A DNA stretch of 64,000 nt, taken from NCBI GenBank assembly GCA_016218715.1, contig JACRDG010000048.1, positions 62,001-126,000 of the forward strand, in the 5' to 3' direction. Below the pieces are notes generated by a model that worked only from the letters and a program-made list of their open reading frames with translations, did not search any database and had not been told where the DNA came from. Shown here piece after piece: positions 8,355-17,012 of the stretch. Position 1 is the first letter of the stretch; each line of letters begins with the position of its first letter. Position numbers and translations under genes: made by a program. The stretch comes from Desulfomonile tiedjei (lineage in GTDB: Bacteria; Desulfobacterota; Desulfomonilia; Desulfomonilales; Desulfomonilaceae).

Positions 8355-9140
8355 CTATTCGCCTCCGCCGCTCGCCGCCTTGACGCCGAGGCTGCCGCGC
8401 AGGCTGTCCATTTCGGGTGCGCCGGTGAGTTTAAGGAAGGCTTTTTCCAGGTTGGCGCCGGTTTTGGAAATTGTGGCCTTGAGGTTATGGGGGGTGTCGG
8501 ACGCGATGACTTTTCCCTTATGAATGATGGCGATCATCGAGCAGATCTCTTCCGCGACCGCAAGGGTATGCGTGGAGAGAAACACGGCCATGCCGTAGTC
8601 CCGAGCCATGTCGGTGAAGAGGTCTTTCACGAGGCGAACCCCGCGGGGGTCGAGACCTACCATGGGCTCGTCGATGATGAAGATCTTGGGCTGGTGCAGC
8701 AGCGCGGAACTGATAATGAGGCGCTGCTTCATGCCGTGGGAGTAGCCTTCGATGAGTTCGTCCTTCCAGTCCAGAAGCTCGAACATCTCCAGGTAGCGCA
8801 TGCCCACTTCCTGAAGGACCGATTCCTCCACGCCGTAAAGCCCCGCGGCAAATTCGAGGAATTCCCAGCCGGTCAGCTTTTCGTACAGGTACGGCCGGTC
8901 GGGGACGAATCCGGTCACGGCTTTTGCCTTCTCGGGCTCTGCCGCGAGGTCGTGGCCGTTTAGGATAATGGTCCCGGCGTCGGGTTTCATCAGACCGGCC
9001 AGCATACGGATCGTGGTGGTCTTCCCCGCGCCGTTGGGGCCCAAAAATCCCATCACTTCACCGGGCGGCACGTGGAGACTGATGTCATCGACCGCCTGCG
9101 TCTTTCCAAATCGTTTTGACAAATGCTCGACACGAATCAT
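8355..9140 (-). CDS. ABC transporter ATP-binding protein (ABC-2/NatA type)
   Basis: The 261-residue protein is a single nucleotide-binding domain. It has Walker A GPNGAGKT at residues 34-41, the signature YSHGMKQR in the form usual for drug/polysaccharide ABC-2 exporters, Walker B IFIIDEP and switch histidine STHTL. An extra 40-residue tail follows the core. No permease gene is adjacent on either side, so its membrane partner is unknown. The C-terminal glycine-rich end (ASGGGE) is low complexity. Substrate cannot be predicted. Confidence 0.85.
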   Translation of the reverse strand: MIRVEHLSKRFGKTQAVDDISLHVPPGEVMGFLGPNGAGKTTTIRMLAGLMKPDAGTIILNGHDLAAEPEKAKAVTGFVPDRPYLYEKLTGWEFLEFAAGLYGVEESVLQEVGMRYLEMFELLDWKDELIEGYSHGMKQRLIISSALLHQPKIFIIDEPMVGLDPRGVRLVKDLFTDMARDYGMAVFLSTHTLAVAEEICSMIAIIHKGKVIASDTPHNLKATISKTGANLEKAFLKLTGAPEMDSLRGSLGVKAASGGGE

Positions 9141-9224
9141 TGCTATCCACGCGGTTCGTAAGTAAATCGGAGTTGACCGTTCACCGGGCTTAGAGCCGTC
9201 TCAAGCCACAGCGAACGATTACAA

Positions 9225-10715
9225 TTAGAGTTTGGCATCGACGACCTTGAACTTCAACTGGCCGAGGAACGACAGCACGTTCAGATGCTTGTCCACATCT
9301 CCATAGAGCAGGGCCACATGCGTCGGGTCAACGGGCAGAAGGTTCATGAGCGGATCGGCGGTGAACCAGCGCTTTCCAGCCCAGTAGGTCACCCACGCAT
9401 GGTAATAGAACGACCCGTCGAAGTAAACCAGCCCGACGACTACCTGGGCGGGCAAGCCCACCGCTCGCGCCAGAGCCGCTGCGAGGACGGCGTGGTCGTT
9501 GCAATCCCCCTGTTTGTTGGTCAGGACCGTGTATGCGTCAGGCACCGACGGAGTCGGCATCTTCTTGATGTTCTTGTAAACCCATTCCGTGATCAGCCGC
9601 GCTGCCTTGACCGGGTCCTTTTCGTCACCGACGATCATGCGCGCGGTCTCGATGACCTTTACGCTACCGCTTGAGATGAAGGTCGACGCTTGCAGGTACT
9701 GCTGCATGGCCGTGTCGGTGCTGGGGAGAGAATAGGTAGACTGGGGAAGCTCCTCCCTGCGCAGCAAAATCTCGCCTTGTTCCAGCTTCTGACGGTAGTC
9801 ATCACTGGGTATGTCCAGCGCTGATTTCGATTCGACTTTCAAGCGCAGAGACTTAAGCGTTCCCCCATCTGGAATGAAGCCTTCAACCGGGACCGCCGCG
9901 GAAAACGCGAGGTCCGGCAATTCCCCTGCTCCCCGGATTTCCCTGGCCACATCGTCCTTGTCCGACCTGATCACCGTGATGCCCAGCGGCATAAGACCCT
10001 TGAGAAGCTTCCCTTCCTGGTCAACCCACATGATTACTTCTACGGTCCGAAAGGTCGCTCGTACGCGCCAAGCCTCTTTCTTTGCGCCACCGATATCCAG
10101 GTTGGCCTTTTCGAGGACCTTGATCTCCGCCTCCCAGCGGTGGCCGTCGAGAGGATCGAAGATTGGGATACGAAAATCATTGCCCACCTCCAGTCCGGTA
10201 AGGGGTAGAGGTAACCCGAGGGATCGCGACATCCGCGGCGCCTCGAAAAGCTTTATCGTCCTGGTCCCGCCACCCTGAGACTTGGGGATTTCCAGAACGA
10301 GATTTCTCCCGGCCATTCGCCCCCTTTGGTCGAAGATGCTCACCCCGGATGAGACTCTGAGCCGGAAGGATACGAGTCTGTACTGATCGTCCACCGTTGA
10401 CTCGTTCACGATGCGAACCGGCTTGACCTGTCCCTGCAGATTCAGTGCGATGTTCAAGTCGTCTCGAACCATCCAGCCATCACTAGTGGCGTACTGCCGC
10501 GAGCGACCGTAGCCGGCATAAGCGCCACGAATTCGGATCAGGAACCAATCATCCGACTCGACTTGATTGATGTGCAGCGCATCAGCGAGATCGGTTTGCG
10601 TGGGAATATAGCGGTCTTTGCACAAGATCGCGATCAAGGCCACCCACAAAACCACGACAATCAGTGTCACCAGCGGTCTGAAATAGGCTCTTGAACGGGA
10701 CGAGGACAGGATCAT
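9225..10715 (-). CDS. Membrane-anchored transglutaminase-like protease domain protein
   Basis: A 496-residue protein with one N-terminal membrane segment (about residues 14-32) and a large extracytoplasmic part. The last third is a transglutaminase-like fold with the Cys-His-Asp set visible: GDCNDHAV near residue 404, YYHAWV near 440 and TADPLMN near 454. The beta-rich middle is unassigned. Bacterial members are cysteine peptidases or peptide ligases of the cell envelope. The start codon overlaps the end of the upstream PHP gene by four bases (ATGA), which suggests translational coupling. Confidence 0.8.
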   Translation of the reverse strand: MILSSSRSRAYFRPLVTLIVVVLWVALIAILCKDRYIPTQTDLADALHINQVESDDWFLIRIRGAYAGYGRSRQYATSDGWMVRDDLNIALNLQGQVKPVRIVNESTVDDQYRLVSFRLRVSSGVSIFDQRGRMAGRNLVLEIPKSQGGGTRTIKLFEAPRMSRSLGLPLPLTGLEVGNDFRIPIFDPLDGHRWEAEIKVLEKANLDIGGAKKEAWRVRATFRTVEVIMWVDQEGKLLKGLMPLGITVIRSDKDDVAREIRGAGELPDLAFSAAVPVEGFIPDGGTLKSLRLKVESKSALDIPSDDYRQKLEQGEILLRREELPQSTYSLPSTDTAMQQYLQASTFISSGSVKVIETARMIVGDEKDPVKAARLITEWVYKNIKKMPTPSVPDAYTVLTNKQGDCNDHAVLAAALARAVGLPAQVVVGLVYFDGSFYYHAWVTYWAGKRWFTADPLMNLLPVDPTHVALLYGDVDKHLNVLSFLGQLKFKVVDAKL

Positions 10716-11389
10716 AAAGCTCTATCACCCTGCTGCAGTCGTTGGTTGAAATCAGCCAGAAGCTGCTCGTTAGTTTCAAGTACCGCGTTAGCCTGAGCCG
10801 TCGTCAGCCCTGCTCCCACGAGCACCTCGAAGGCCCGCGCACGCGTGATCAGGTTGTCCGGTGTATGGGTATCCGTGTTGATCACCAGTCGCGCTCCGGC
10901 TTCCAGGGCAATGCGCGCCACGTGGCCATTAGTAAGGGAGTGTCCGGAGCGAGCGGTTATCTCGAGGAACACTCCTTTTTCAGCGGCCAAACGGGCATCT
11001 TCGAGCGTCAGGAACCCCGGATGCGCCAGGATGTCCGCTCTTGCTTCGATCGCGGCGCGATTCGTCCCCGGAGCCACCGGCTCGACCGGAGATTCTCCAT
11101 GAACCACGATGACCAGCGCTCCTAGTTTTCTTGCTTCAAGGACCAGTTGCCCAATCTGGGCGGGAGGCGCGTGGGTGATTTCCACCCCGGGAAGCACCAC
11201 GGTATCCTGAAAGCGATTCAGGTCCGCGGAAGCCCTCAGCGCAGCGCGGATTACCGGCTCAAGGGTGGACCCGTCGACGTGATCCGCAAGGCCGATTGCC
11301 CGGTAACCGACCTTGTTCGCCCTGCGCACGAGTTCGCTCGGAACCAGCACCCCGTCGCTCAACAGGGTATGAGTGTGGAAATCGATCAC
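10712..11389 (-). CDS. PHP-domain metal-dependent phosphoesterase
   Basis: Histidinol-phosphatase-like PHP protein of 225 residues. It opens with DFHTHTLLSDG, the first metal-binding H-x-H, followed by GLADHVDGS, VVHGES, a DILAHPG motif and INTDTHTPD, which together supply the His/Asp ligands of a trinuclear metal site. The short single-domain form (YcdX-like) acts on small phosphate esters or nucleic-acid ends, and the substrate is not predictable. It is the first gene of a two-gene leftward operon with the transglutaminase-like protein. Confidence 0.85.
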   Translation of the reverse strand: MIDFHTHTLLSDGVLVPSELVRRANKVGYRAIGLADHVDGSTLEPVIRAALRASADLNRFQDTVVLPGVEITHAPPAQIGQLVLEARKLGALVIVVHGESPVEPVAPGTNRAAIEARADILAHPGFLTLEDARLAAEKGVFLEITARSGHSLTNGHVARIALEAGARLVINTDTHTPDNLITRARAFEVLVGAGLTTAQANAVLETNEQLLADFNQRLQQGDRAL

Positions 11390-11438
11390 GGATCACCTCG
11401 CTAGCCGTACCTTACATCGTTTGCCCCCAAACGCCAAG

Positions 11439-11724
11439 AGGCCTGAACCGCGAACCAGGCCTGCCCCTGTTGTTTTGTGCTCGGAGTGTTCCAAAATGCT
11501 CGCGCTCTCTGAGGCCGTGAAGGCCGCAAACGGCTTAACTGTTTGAGCGCTGAAGGCTGAGAGCCTATGGTGCGCCAAAAAACTGTTTTCATACTTCCGG
11601 ATTTATTCTATAGTGCCGCGCATTGAGAATGGCGGCACTCATCACGGGAAAGCCGTTGAGCCTTCGGGAAACTGCCGGTGGTAAGAAGCGTCGTTCCTAT
11701 CGAGGAACCGCGCTGAAGCGGCAG
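11439..11724. other. Intergenic structured DNA
   Basis: The 532-base divergent gap (11390-11921) holds two structured places. AGGCCTG...CAGGCCT lies at 11439-11462. A nested set lies at 11672-11724 (CTGCCG...CGGCAG enclosing GTTCCT...AGGAAC). A further CCTATCG can pair with CGATAGG downstream near 11734. No gene is apparent. The second element could be a leader RNA, riboswitch-like structure or degenerate repeat. I recognise no known class. Confidence 0.35.
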
Positions 11725-11921
11725 GCTTTCGGGCGATAGGATCGTGGAGAGCTTTGAGCCATGTTCGCAGGCTAATTCCCTCTGTGATCCGCTCCGAATA
11801 GATCGGTCCTGTTCAATGCACTCCACTCTCGCTGTGCGGCCGTAGGCAAACTAGACCAAGAAAGATATAATAACCCTGAAACCCACGAGCCGAATTGGTT
11901 CTCCCAAGGCAGGGCAACGCT

Positions 11922-13460
11922 ATGGAAAAACAGGAAGCTCGCATCAAGTGCAGCGGTTGCGGATCGTCGTACAAGCTTAAGGTGCCTGTTACGGACAAGC
12001 CGGTCAATTTCAAATGCAAGAAGTGCGGGAAAGTCCTCAAAATAAAGGTCAGCCTCGCGGCCAAACCGGATCAAGCGCCGGCTGCAGCCGCCCCCGAAGA
12101 GGCTGCGCTTCCGGGCTTGGAAACCACCCAACTACCGGACTCCGACTCATTTGACGACCGCGCATTGTCTGCCGGTCCGGCTCACGGACCGCAAGCAGAT
12201 TCGGCAGCCGGCTCAGTCGATATTGGCGACTTCGAGCTCCCCTCGTTCGACCACAGCTTTTCCGGTGTCGATGACGCACCGGGGACTCCAGGCGGCCAGT
12301 CGACCCAGCCCGAAGTGGAACACGGGTATGCAGCGCAACTCCAGCCTGCGGCGCCCAGCGGACATACTCCGTCCTCAGCGGAGTTCGGCGGGAGAGGCGC
12401 CAAGGGAAGGCTACCCTCCTCGCCCTCCATGGGCGATTCACCTGGCTCGCCGGAAATGGACAGGCGCTGGCTGGTCCTCGACGAGGAGCAGGTCAAAGGG
12501 CCGTTCACCGACGCGGAGGTCATCGCCATGATTTCCGACGGAGAGATAACGGCGGAGATGTCGCTCAGAATGGGACAGCGCCCGTGGATCAAAGCGGCAC
12601 AGGTGTCGGATTTCAGGGAATTCTTCACGAGCACGTCCAAACCCGCGAAGACGCGAAAACTCGTAGCCATAACGTTGGTCAAGACGACAGATGCTCCGGA
12701 GAAGGAGGTCGATGCCGGACCGCCGTTTTACACACAGTTCCCCGAGATTGCCCCTTATCCGCTGGGTGGCGGCAACTGGCAGCCAATAGCGATCTTTTTC
12801 GGGATAGCTTTTGTCGTTTCGACAGTCCTATCCCTTGAGTTTCTCATCGGGTTACCCGTATCCATTGTTGGTTGGATTGTCCTGTACGGCTACCTGTCCT
12901 CTGTCATGACACGATCGATGAGCGCCCCGAAAGACCCCCCTCCTGATTGGGATTTTTCGGACGTCAAGAGCATGCTCGTAGACGGGGCTCAGGTGTTTGT
13001 AATCTTCCTGGTACCGTGTCTGATCCCGTTGACTATTTGCCTCTTGTTCATGATAGCGTTCTTCTTGAACGGGATGGATCTCTTCGGATACATATTCACG
13101 GCCCTCACGGTTCTGGTCTACCTGGGTTCGCTGTTCGTGGTGCCTGCGGGCCTAGTGGCGTTCGGGGTATCGCACAGTCTTGGAGTTGCATTGGATCCGC
13201 GTAGGTGGCTCGCCCTGATCAAAGAGGGTGGCACGGCGTATCAGATGCTTGCAGTCACCTTTGTGGCCGCGGGTTTTGTTTGCATGGTGGATGTTCTCCT
13301 CGCGGTTTTTCTTGTGGACATTCCTCTTGCCGGCTTCGTGGTCGCGGGACTGCTGATGGCACTGATACTCTCCTATGTCAATTTTATCTGGTTCCATGTT
13401 CTGGGGAGATTTGCCGTGGAAAACCGTAAACTTACCCGTCGAGTCCTCGCTGCAGCGTGA
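11922..13460 (+). CDS. Zinc-ribbon / GYF-like / multi-TM protein (DUF4013-like)
   Basis: 512 residues with three parts. The N-terminus is a MJ0042-like zinc finger (CSGCG, then CKKCGKVLKI). A low-complexity acidic/Pro-rich linker follows. A GYF_2-like domain (RWLVLDEEQVKGPFTDAEV... PWIKAAQVSDFREFF) is next, and then four or five membrane helices from about residue 290, resembling DUF4013. I prefer the ATG at 11922 to an in-frame TTG at 11895, because the zinc finger starts directly after it. Such proteins are common in deltaproteobacteria and myxobacteria and have no assigned function. It is followed after six bases by the next gene. Confidence 0.75.
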   Translation: MEKQEARIKCSGCGSSYKLKVPVTDKPVNFKCKKCGKVLKIKVSLAAKPDQAPAAAAPEEAALPGLETTQLPDSDSFDDRALSAGPAHGPQADSAAGSVDIGDFELPSFDHSFSGVDDAPGTPGGQSTQPEVEHGYAAQLQPAAPSGHTPSSAEFGGRGAKGRLPSSPSMGDSPGSPEMDRRWLVLDEEQVKGPFTDAEVIAMISDGEITAEMSLRMGQRPWIKAAQVSDFREFFTSTSKPAKTRKLVAITLVKTTDAPEKEVDAGPPFYTQFPEIAPYPLGGGNWQPIAIFFGIAFVVSTVLSLEFLIGLPVSIVGWIVLYGYLSSVMTRSMSAPKDPPPDWDFSDVKSMLVDGAQVFVIFLVPCLIPLTICLLFMIAFFLNGMDLFGYIFTALTVLVYLGSLFVVPAGLVAFGVSHSLGVALDPRRWLALIKEGGTAYQMLAVTFVAAGFVCMVDVLLAVFLVDIPLAGFVVAGLLMALILSYVNFIWFHVLGRFAVENRKLTRRVLAAA

Positions 13461-13466
13461 CGTCCG

Positions 13467-14447
13467 ATGAGGTGGAGTTCGAATTTGAAGATGGACTCGA
13501 AAATCGAAGACGCTCCACCTCTGAGGCTCACGGTGATCGTGGCGCTTTTCGCATCGATGATCGTGCTGCTTCCGCACCCGGGAAGTGCCTTCGAAACCGT
13601 GGACGTAATCTCGGGAATCATCGAATCACCTACCTTCAAAGGAAAGGATCCGATCGCCAAGCTCAGGCTTTCTGCCGATCTGCTCAAGGCCAAGAGAATC
13701 AAGCCTTCAGACCTGTCCTTCGTCGTGCTCGACTGGGCCGATCAATACTTGCGGGAACCGAGAAATCCTCTGGAGAGGCTCAAGAGATGGGCGGAATTGT
13801 GCAATGACGAGGAACTCGGCCATCTCAGAATGCCCAGAGAGTTTCTCAATCGCATCCTTCTGGCCGAATACCTCGTGGCTGACAGCTCTTACTTGAAGGC
13901 CCCCCCGTATACCAAACTGGAAATAGTCGGCAAGCTGACCGACAAGAACCTGGTAGATTGGGCGGTGGCCCTGGCGTATGCGCGGATCTATGCGGGCTGC
14001 ATCATAGCCGGAGCGAAGACATATGAGAATCTCACTCCGTCAGCAGCCCTTGAGGTGCTGAAGAATCTCAAGGAGACCGGGCTGGTCGGCTGGCACTACA
14101 AAGTCCCCACTGAAGGAGTCCTCGTTGCCGAGGCATTGGCAATGGATCCCGAATACCAGAAGGGCTCACCGTACGATCGGCTCATGAAATTGAGGGACCT
14201 GGAGAGCCGCGGTCTCATCAGCAGCCTGACGAGGAAAGAACTGGAGAAACTGCCCGCATGGCGGTTGCTGGTTCACGATCCGGCGTTCCTGAAGTCAGAC
14301 CCGGCCGGCAAACGGGCTCGGCTGCTCAAGCTCAAGCAAGACGCGCTCATCTCGGCTTCGACCTATACCGATCTGGCAGGTATATTCCGGCAGGCTCCCA
14401 TGGCGTCTCCGGAGGAATCAACTCCCGCCCCGCTGCCGAAGAAATAA
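13467..14447 (+). CDS. Secreted protein with imperfect helical repeats
   Basis: A 326-residue protein with a hydrophobic signal-like segment (LTVIVALFASMIVLLPHPGSA). The mature part shows at least four variants of one pattern, an aromatic residue plus K, then P, then a K/R-L-rich helix: TFKGKDPIAKLRLS, YLKAPPYTKLEIVGKL, YQKGSPYDRLMKLRDL, FLKSDPAGKRARLLKL. These suggest a repeated helix-turn unit. The start may be ATG 13467 or ATG 13491. It sits six bases after the zinc-ribbon membrane gene and is probably in the same operon. I do not recognise a family. Confidence 0.65.
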   Translation: MRWSSNLKMDSKIEDAPPLRLTVIVALFASMIVLLPHPGSAFETVDVISGIIESPTFKGKDPIAKLRLSADLLKAKRIKPSDLSFVVLDWADQYLREPRNPLERLKRWAELCNDEELGHLRMPREFLNRILLAEYLVADSSYLKAPPYTKLEIVGKLTDKNLVDWAVALAYARIYAGCIIAGAKTYENLTPSAALEVLKNLKETGLVGWHYKVPTEGVLVAEALAMDPEYQKGSPYDRLMKLRDLESRGLISSLTRKELEKLPAWRLLVHDPAFLKSDPAGKRARLLKLKQDALISASTYTDLAGIFRQAPMASPEESTPAPLPKK

Positions 14448-14567
14448 TGCGCTGCTGAACTAGCCGCGACGAGACGGGCTTACTGCCGAACCTTCCGGAC
14501 CGACAGAGATACTCGGGCCGAGCGGCGATATCGCGTTGCGATTACCGGTGCTTCACCACGCGGTGCC

Positions 14568-14596
14568 TTGACATACGCCGGACCATCTCACACAAT
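14568..14596 (+). promoter_or_regulatory. Sigma-70-like promoter for the TIGR03067 gene
   Basis: A perfect TTGACA, 17-base spacer and CACAAT lie 91 bases before the ATG at 14687. The 239-base gap contains nothing else that I can support. Confidence 0.55.
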
Positions 14597-14686
14597 TATT
14601 GCAGGCATAGAGCAAACCTGTATTGAAGGCTTGACCAACACACTTGAAGACCTTGAACTCAATGATAAAGAAGGGGGTAAAGAACA

Positions 14687-15163
14687 ATGCGTCGGACGAT
14701 CACGTTGGTTGGCGGAATGCTCGTGCTCCTGTCGGCAGCCGGCCTCGCATTCACCGCCGAGGTCGGAGGCCAGGACGCTGACAAAGAGCTGCAGAAGTTC
14801 CAAGGAACGTGGGTAATGGTATCCGGAGAACGGGATGGAGCCAAGCTAGCGGATGAGGCCGTGAGTCGGAGCAAGATTACGTACGAAGGGAACAAGATCT
14901 CCCTTATTACTCCTCACCAGAGTTCTGAAACGATCGTCGCGGAGATCGTGAAGATGGACCCGACCAAGAGCCTCAAAGAAATGCACTTTGTCCGCAAAAA
15001 AGGCCCCAACGCCGGCAAGACGGTCGTCGGAATCTACGAGTTTGAAGGGAACGACCAGTACAAGTTCGCATTCGACCCGAGCGGCGCCACGATCCTCAAG
15101 GAGTTCGTTACCAAGGCGGGGACCGGTCATATGCGGCACACGTGGAAACGGGTCAAGCCGTAG
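14687..15163 (+). CDS. Secreted TIGR03067-domain protein
   Basis: 158 residues: a signal peptide (MRRTITLVGGMLVLLSAAGL) and a single domain beginning ELQKFQGTWVMVSGERDGAK. This is the L-x-G-T-W-x-V-x-S pattern that opens the TIGR03067 (lipocalin-like) domain. It ends GTGHMRHTWKRVKP. The family is, to my knowledge, massively expanded in Planctomycetes and rare in proteobacteria, so transfer is plausible. Function is unknown. GGGGG precedes the ATG and a promoter lies upstream, so it is probably monocistronic. Confidence 0.75.
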   Translation: MRRTITLVGGMLVLLSAAGLAFTAEVGGQDADKELQKFQGTWVMVSGERDGAKLADEAVSRSKITYEGNKISLITPHQSSETIVAEIVKMDPTKSLKEMHFVRKKGPNAGKTVVGIYEFEGNDQYKFAFDPSGATILKEFVTKAGTGHMRHTWKRVKP

Positions 15164-15318
15164 GCCACCGCTGGGCCGTATTAAGTCCTCTGATGCTGGA
15201 GTTCGGTATGGAGTGTCGCGCGGCCTTAATTGTGCGTGGAATTATTGAGCGAGGCAATTCTTCCACAAGTTTGGTTTGCGTCGGACCTGCGACCTCGCTA
15301 GGTCGCCATTGGACAGGT

Positions 15319-15395
15319 TGGTGCGCCCGATACGATTCGAACGTACGGCCTCAACATCCGGAGTGTTGCGCTCTATCCAACTGAGCTACGGGCGC
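15319..15395 (-). tRNA. tRNA-Arg (CCG)
   Basis: The reverse complement folds as a cloverleaf. It has acceptor GCGCCCG/CGGGCGC, D-arm GCTCAGTTGGATAGAGC, anticodon stem CAACA/TGTTG with loop CTCCGGA (anticodon CCG), and T-arm with GTTCGAATC. The 3' ACCA is encoded at 15322-15319. Confidence 0.95.
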
Positions 15396-15476
15396 ATCTG
15401 ATCAATCTACTCCAAGCGTAATGCGGTGTCAATCGGTTTTCGGCTGGGCCGGCGCTGCGGAGGCTTACGGCAACTT

Positions 15477-17012
15477 TCAATCCAGGTTGTACCCCGGAGG
15501 AGGACCTTCCGTGGCTGCCTCACCCACCGGCAGGCGGAGCGTAAAGGTCGTGCCTTCGCCAGGTTTGCTCGTAACCTGGATATCGCCATTGTGGCCCCTC
15601 ACGATGCCGTAACTGACGGCTAGCCCGAGACCCATTCCCATGCCTTCGGTTGAATCCTTTGTGGTAAAGAACGGATCGAAGATCTTGTCGAGGATCTCTT
15701 CCGGCATCCCGTGCCCCGAGTCCTGGAAGCTGACCTCGGCCCATTGGTCACGCAGCCTCGTGGTCACGCGGAGGGTTCCCGTTCCGTCCATGGCGTCCAG
15801 GGCATTGAGAATAATGTTCATGAACACCTGTTCCATGAGGTTCGAATCTACCACAATTTCAGGGATGCTCGGATCGTAGTCCTTCTCCAGGGCGATTCCG
15901 AAGAACCGCTGCTGATGGACGATTATTTCCAAGGTCTGGTCCAACACCTTCTCGATCCGGTACGGTTTCTTCTGCATGCGTGTTTCACGGGCAAAATCGA
16001 GAATCCCCTGAACGATCCCTCGGATGCGGGTCGTCTCTCTGACGATGGTTTCCAGGTCCTTGCGGGTCCGTTCATCCCCTTTGTACTTGCGGAGGAGCAG
16101 GTGGGCAAAGGTCAGGACGCCGGTGAGCGGCTGGTTGATTTCGTGAGCAATTCCCGCGGAGAGTTTTCCCAGTGACGACAGCTTTTCGGATCGGAGGAGC
16201 TGTTTTTCCAGCTTCAACTTTTCCCGGATGTCCGTGAAGACCCCCACAGATCCCGATTCCTGGCCCGAGTCATAGAGGATGGCTGCGGAAATACTGACGG
16301 GGATCTCCTTCCCCCATTTGTCGATCAAGGTCGCTTCGCGCTTTTGGAGGATTCCCGGCCCGCCTAGGTCATTGGACCTCATCAGCTTCATAATCTGTTT
16401 TGCGACGCCCTGCGGGTAAATACTGACGATGTTCATTTTGCCGATTACTTCGTGCTTCTTGTAACCGAGGAGCCTTTCCGCGGCGGAGTTGAAGATGATG
16501 ATCTCGCCGCCCTTCCGAATGCACACCAGCGCGTCCGGGCAATTCTCGATGATGTTCTCTCTGAACTGGTACGCTTTCTCCAGTTCGACGTTGGCCTCAC
16601 GCACGAGGGTTTCGAGATTGCGCGTGTACTGCTTGAGCTTGTTCCTCAGCGCAATCTTCTCCAGCGATCGTTTGATCGATAGACCGAGCAGTTCTTCGCT
16701 CACAGGCTTGGCAAGAAAGTTCGACGCCTCCTTCCGAAGGGCCTCGACTGCCATATCCATGTCTCCGTGGCCGGTGATGATCACCACTTCTGCGTCGGCA
16801 TCAATGGCCTTGATACGGCTGAGAACCTCGATCCCGTCTATGCCCGGCAACCTTACGTCGAGGAGTACCACGTCCGGGGAGGTCTCCCTGAAGATCTTCA
16901 GTGCGGTTGGGCCATTTTCCGCCACCAACACCTGGTAGCCGTCAAGTTCTAGCGTCATGCGCATCATGTTGCGGATGCTTGCTTCGTCATCGACCAACAG
17001 GATCTTGGTCAT
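15477..17012 (-). CDS. Hybrid REC-PAS-histidine kinase
   Basis: 511 residues, soluble. Residues 1-120 are a receiver domain ([13 protein letters not shown]; phospho-acceptor in [18 protein letters not shown]). A coiled linker and a PAS domain follow (about 150-265, [16 protein letters not shown]). The HisKA H-box is [20 protein letters not shown], and the HATPase has N-box NALDAMDG and G-boxes DSGHGMPEE and [14 protein letters not shown]. The ATG at 17012 overlaps the TGA of the upstream kinase gene (TGATG), so the pair is translationally coupled. A receiver at the N-terminus of a kinase suggests it takes phosphate from the upstream sensor or a relay. Confidence 0.9.
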   Translation of the reverse strand: MTKILLVDDEASIRNMMRMTLELDGYQVLVAENGPTALKIFRETSPDVVLLDVRLPGIDGIEVLSRIKAIDADAEVVIITGHGDMDMAVEALRKEASNFLAKPVSEELLGLSIKRSLEKIALRNKLKQYTRNLETLVREANVELEKAYQFRENIIENCPDALVCIRKGGEIIIFNSAAERLLGYKKHEVIGKMNIVSIYPQGVAKQIMKLMRSNDLGGPGILQKREATLIDKWGKEIPVSISAAILYDSGQESGSVGVFTDIREKLKLEKQLLRSEKLSSLGKLSAGIAHEINQPLTGVLTFAHLLLRKYKGDERTRKDLETIVRETTRIRGIVQGILDFARETRMQKKPYRIEKVLDQTLEIIVHQQRFFGIALEKDYDPSIPEIVVDSNLMEQVFMNIILNALDAMDGTGTLRVTTRLRDQWAEVSFQDSGHGMPEEILDKIFDPFFTTKDSTEGMGMGLGLAVSYGIVRGHNGDIQVTSKPGEGTTFTLRLPVGEAATEGPPPGYNLD

